Shown here piece by piece: positions 5,530-8,442 of a stretch of DNA of 8,442 nt (position 1 is the first letter of the stretch; every line of letters starts with the position of its first letter). A program made the translations under genes and the position numbers. This stretch comes from Treponema sp. (GTDB lineage Bacteria; Spirochaetota; Spirochaetia; Treponematales; Breznakiellaceae): positions 1 to 8,442 of the forward strand of contig JAITBO010000119.1 of NCBI GenBank assembly GCA_031283505.1, written 5' to 3'. Below the pieces are notes generated by a model, which made no database searches, had not been told where the DNA came from, and saw nothing but the letters and a program-made list of their open reading frames with translations.

Positions 5530-8430
5530 CTATTTTTCTTCTACACCGTACGCCAACCGGGGTCCGCGAACCCGCCTGACGATAAACACTGCCGTCGCAG
5601 CGATGAACAGCGCGATAACGCCGTCCGCGGCAAGCAGCAGGGTCCACCACAGCGGGGTGATTGCCTTAAAGACCACCCCCGGCGCAATGCCGTTCATGGC
5701 GTTGGAGTTGACCGTGGCGTAGAGGATGTTGTGGGCCGCGTTCCGTATAGCCAGCTTTGCCGAGGGGCTGGTTATATCCGCCGGGGTCTTGTCGTACACC
5801 GGCGGCATATACATAGTGAGCATAAAGTCGCCGCCGTTCCGCAGGGCCTGGTCGGGGTACATAAAGGGGATCAGGTTGAAGTCCGTGATAACCGATCCCC
5901 GGAAACCCCATTCGTCCCGGAGAACCTCCGTAAGCAGGGCGCGGCTGCCCCCGGCCCAGGTAACGCCGATGCGGTTAAACGAAGACATGACCGCCGTGGC
6001 GCCGCCTTTTTTCACGGCAATCTCGAAGGGCCGCAGGTAGATTTCCCGAATTGCCTGCTCATTCGCCCAAGTCATTAACCCGTTGTCCTCGCCTCTATTT
6101 TTCTCCTGGTCATTCAGCGCGAAGTGTTTGATGTACGTGATCATGCCCTTAGACACGGATCCTGATACAACGCCTGCCGCGATTTCGCCGCCCAGCACAC
6201 CGTCTTCGCTGTAGTACTCAAAATTTCTTCCGCCAAACGGTGAGCGGTGGGTGTTCATGGCCGGAGCGTACCAGCCGTGAACCTCCGCATGGAGTCCTTC
6301 CTCGCCTACCGCCTCGCCCATTTTCCGGGCTATGTCCCGGTTCCAGGTGGCGGCGATCACGCATTCGCTGGGATAGGCCGTGGCGCTGGTATTGCCGACA
6401 TAGGCCGAAAGCCCCGCGGGGCCGTCCAGGTCCCGGGTTACGGGCTTGGACACGCCCGGCATCGCCGCCGTGTTGTACGCGCCGGTCTTGAAGAGTTCCA
6501 CGAATTCGCCGATGTCCAGTTGATCCAGCAACGGTTCCCAGAGGGGATCGTCATAGGGCAGACCCTTGAGGTTGATCAGGGAAATATTGTTTTTGGCGTT
6601 GAACACCGGGGCCGTATCCGCCGGGTTGTTGTGTTCCGATGCCACATAGGGCTTCGCTCCCTCAAGAACATCAGCGCCGGCAGTCCGTTCCTGTACCCCG
6701 GGCGGTTTAGGCCAGGTGCCTTCCCAGTCGTTCCGGGACAGGTAGACTTTAATGTGGCCGGACACGTCGTCGAACCGATTGCTTATCTGCTCCCCCGTTG
6801 CCGGATCGGTTTCATACCGGATGGCCGAGGCAACGCGGTACTCCAGGGGCGCGTCTATCCCCGTGTCGTGGGCGTTCTTCCGCACGCTGATCTGGTAAGT
6901 TCCGCTCTCTGCCTCGTAGCCCCTAAAGCCGTTCCGGTTCGCATCGTTGTAGTCGTAGGAGGCCAGGGAATAAACCGGCGCTTCAAGGGTAACGATCTCC
7001 TCGTCCCCCGGCTGAAGGAGGCCGGTCTTTGCAAAGGCTATCAACACCACATGGGCTTTTTCTATGCCCCCCGGCGTATACGGGGCGGTGGCGTACAGTT
7101 CTACCACGTCCTTGCCCGGACGGTTCCCGGTGTTCCGCACCCGTACCTCCACGCTGATGGTTCCGTCTTCCGAAAGGGCGGCCCCGGAAGCGGGACTGCT
7201 CCGCACCAGTTCCCAGTCAAAGGTAGTGTAGGAAAGGCCGTACCCGAAGGGGAACTGTACCGCCCGGCGGTATGCCGCTTCGTCATCAATGTAGCGGGTT
7301 TCCCAGTAGCGGTAGCCCACGTAGATGCCTTCCTCGTATTCCACAAAATAGTTGCCCGGCGCATTGTCATAGACAAAATGCCCGAAGTTGGCGAAGGTCG
7401 GATCGTCCCTCATATTGTAAGCGTAGGTGTCCACAAGTCTGCCGGAAGGGTTCACTTCCCCGGCGATCACCCTGCCCACGGCGTTAAGGCCCTCACCGGG
7501 GCTGCCTATCCAGAGGGCCGCGTTGATCCACTCTTCGTCGATAAAGCCCAGCTCCATAGCTTCGCTGGAATTGATAATGACGATAACCTTGTTGAAGTTT
7601 TGCTCCCGCACATGGACAAGGAGGTCTATCTCGTTCTGGCTCAGTTCAAGCTGATGCTGGCCGGGCCGCAAATTGAGGCGGCTCATCGTCTCCTGTACCG
7701 CGGCGTTGTAGTGCGCCATATCCGCCTGTATGTCGCGGCTCATATCGTCGCCTTCTCCGCCGCCCCGGCCAAGAATAACAACCGCCGCGTCGTGATAGCC
7801 GGCGTAGCTCTGCCGTACCGCCTGTGTATAGTCGGCAAGAGCGACCTCCGCGATTGACCAGGTACTCGGCCCCTCTATTTGAATAGCAGGGTTCCGGTAG
7901 GGCTGGAAGTAAATCGGCTGATTCCCGAAAAAAGGCCCGGTCGTACCGATTTGCGGCCCTGGTATATCCGACTGTGTCTTATAAAAACTCAACAGTACGG
8001 GGTTCACCTGGAAACCCGCGTTAGTCAGGCTGGTCTCCAGGGTGGCTGCCGTGGCGGTATTCACATTGCCGGAACCCATGCCGCCGTATACGATGTCCAC
8101 CGAGGTCCGCCCGAACACGCTTATCCGGGAACCCGCCGGCAGGGGCAGGGCCTGCACTGCATCGTTTTTGAGGAGTACGATGCCTTCCTCCTCAATAGTT
8201 ACGGTCAGATCCTTGGCCGCCGCCCCGGCAGCCTCCGGGCTTGAATGTTTCCCCTTGTAATAGGCCGTGTCCACATCCCCTGCTTCCCCCACGATCCGGT
8301 ATTTCTGTCCGCCGAAGTACATGGTGATCATGGCGCTGTAGAGCCTGCTGACAATCGTTACCCCCGCCGCCAGGATAACGACCAGACCCAGGACCACGAT
8401 CCACAGGGTCAAAAACTTTTTGTTGCTCAT
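5530..8430 (-). CDS. Membrane-tethered, domain-permuted GH3 beta-glycosidase
   Basis: This 966-aa family 3 glycosidase has its domains in reversed order. An N-terminal hydrophobic segment (about 7-29, after NKK) acts as an uncleaved anchor. The GH3_C-type alpha/beta sandwich follows (about 75-345), with EEGIVLLKND, GGMGSG (116-121) and the probable acid/base Glu226 in GRGGGEGDD. FPFGYGLSYT (393-402) leads to an FnIII-like domain (about 405-530), then a linker with NRFDD and YLSRNDW. The catalytic barrel is last (about 640-905): DLDGPAG (667-673), NTHRSPFGGRNFEYYSED (726-743), KHFALND (768-774) and the nucleophile Asp850 in GSVITDFN. A final hydrophobic helix (about 926-951) ends in RRVRG. The charges suggest both termini inside and the enzyme outside. 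Reversed GH3 enzymes are known from Ruminococcus and Butyrivibrio. The start is the only plausible one; just 12 bases upstream are visible (A-rich), so its ribosome site and promoter cannot be judged. Substrate specificity is not readable. Confidence 0.93.
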   Translation of the reverse strand: MSNKKFLTLWIVVLGLVVILAAGVTIVSRLYSAMITMYFGGQKYRIVGEAGDVDTAYYKGKHSSPEAAGAAAKDLTVTIEEEGIVLLKNDAVQALPLPAGSRISVFGRTSVDIVYGGMGSGNVNTATAATLETSLTNAGFQVNPVLLSFYKTQSDIPGPQIGTTGPFFGNQPIYFQPYRNPAIQIEGPSTWSIAEVALADYTQAVRQSYAGYHDAAVVILGRGGGEGDDMSRDIQADMAHYNAAVQETMSRLNLRPGQHQLELSQNEIDLLVHVREQNFNKVIVIINSSEAMELGFIDEEWINAALWIGSPGEGLNAVGRVIAGEVNPSGRLVDTYAYNMRDDPTFANFGHFVYDNAPGNYFVEYEEGIYVGYRYWETRYIDDEAAYRRAVQFPFGYGLSYTTFDWELVRSSPASGAALSEDGTISVEVRVRNTGNRPGKDVVELYATAPYTPGGIEKAHVVLIAFAKTGLLQPGDEEIVTLEAPVYSLASYDYNDANRNGFRGYEAESGTYQISVRKNAHDTGIDAPLEYRVASAIRYETDPATGEQISNRFDDVSGHIKVYLSRNDWEGTWPKPPGVQERTAGADVLEGAKPYVASEHNNPADTAPVFNAKNNISLINLKGLPYDDPLWEPLLDQLDIGEFVELFKTGAYNTAAMPGVSKPVTRDLDGPAGLSAYVGNTSATAYPSECVIAATWNRDIARKMGEAVGEEGLHAEVHGWYAPAMNTHRSPFGGRNFEYYSEDGVLGGEIAAGVVSGSVSKGMITYIKHFALNDQEKNRGEDNGLMTWANEQAIREIYLRPFEIAVKKGGATAVMSSFNRIGVTWAGGSRALLTEVLRDEWGFRGSVITDFNLIPFMYPDQALRNGGDFMLTMYMPPVYDKTPADITSPSAKLAIRNAAHNILYATVNSNAMNGIAPGVVFKAITPLWWTLLLAADGVIALFIAATAVFIVRRVRGPRLAYGVEEK

Positions 8431-8442
8431 TTTTTTCTTTTT

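Noticed and set aside
6247..7857. Long 536-codon open frame on the plus strand, opposite the permuted GH3
   Set aside because: It is antisense to a gene with clear GH3 motifs along its full length, shows no recognisable domain, and is what GC-rich codon bias on the opposite strand produces.

Overview
The window is dense, with all five genes on the minus strand, and it carries carbohydrate-active enzymes. It suggests a host-associated or gut anaerobe, most likely a spirochaete of the Treponema group, though possibly a Bacillota or Bacteroidota relative. The grounds are an HU-like/DUF4469 protein (a family I associate with Bacteroidota and treponemes), two GH3 enzymes of the kind common in gut fibre degraders, and several families of intergenic hairpin repeats. 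Taxonomy is an inference; no rRNA or marker gene is present.

Layout in the direction of transcription (right to left): (1) 8430-5530 encodes a 966-aa GH3 glycosidase whose domains are in reversed order (C-terminal GH3 domain and FnIII-like domain first, catalytic barrel last). It has a membrane segment at each end, so it is probably tethered with its catalytic part outside the cytoplasm. (2) 5523-5332 is a gene-free stretch packed with hairpins. (3) 5317-4550 encodes a 255-aa HU-like DNA-binding/DUF4469 protein. (4) 4549-4172 is a 378-bp gap holding two competing hairpins, an array of twelve 23-bp tandem units with internal dyad symmetry, and a short palindrome. (5) 4171-113 is a tight three-gene operon: a cytoplasmic GH3 beta-glycosidase in standard domain order, a GtrA-like membrane protein overlapping it by ATGA, and a GT2 glycosyltransferase 7 bp further on. 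(6) 111-1 holds a second copy of the hairpin element seen at 5332-5469.

How the genes may work together (inference): the tethered permuted GH3 would trim oligosaccharides at the cell surface or in the periplasm, and the cytoplasmic GH3 would release monosaccharides from imported oligosaccharides. GtrA and GT2 resemble the parts of a lipid-linked sugar transfer or surface glycan system. Their translational coupling to a glycosidase is the odd part of the operon.

The most unusual signals are non-coding. A composite three-hairpin element occurs twice in the same orientation, each time after a gene end, with stem sequences that changed while pairing was kept. The 23-bp array is contiguous and has no CRISPR-like spacers. 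I found no clear evidence of a new defence or mobile system.
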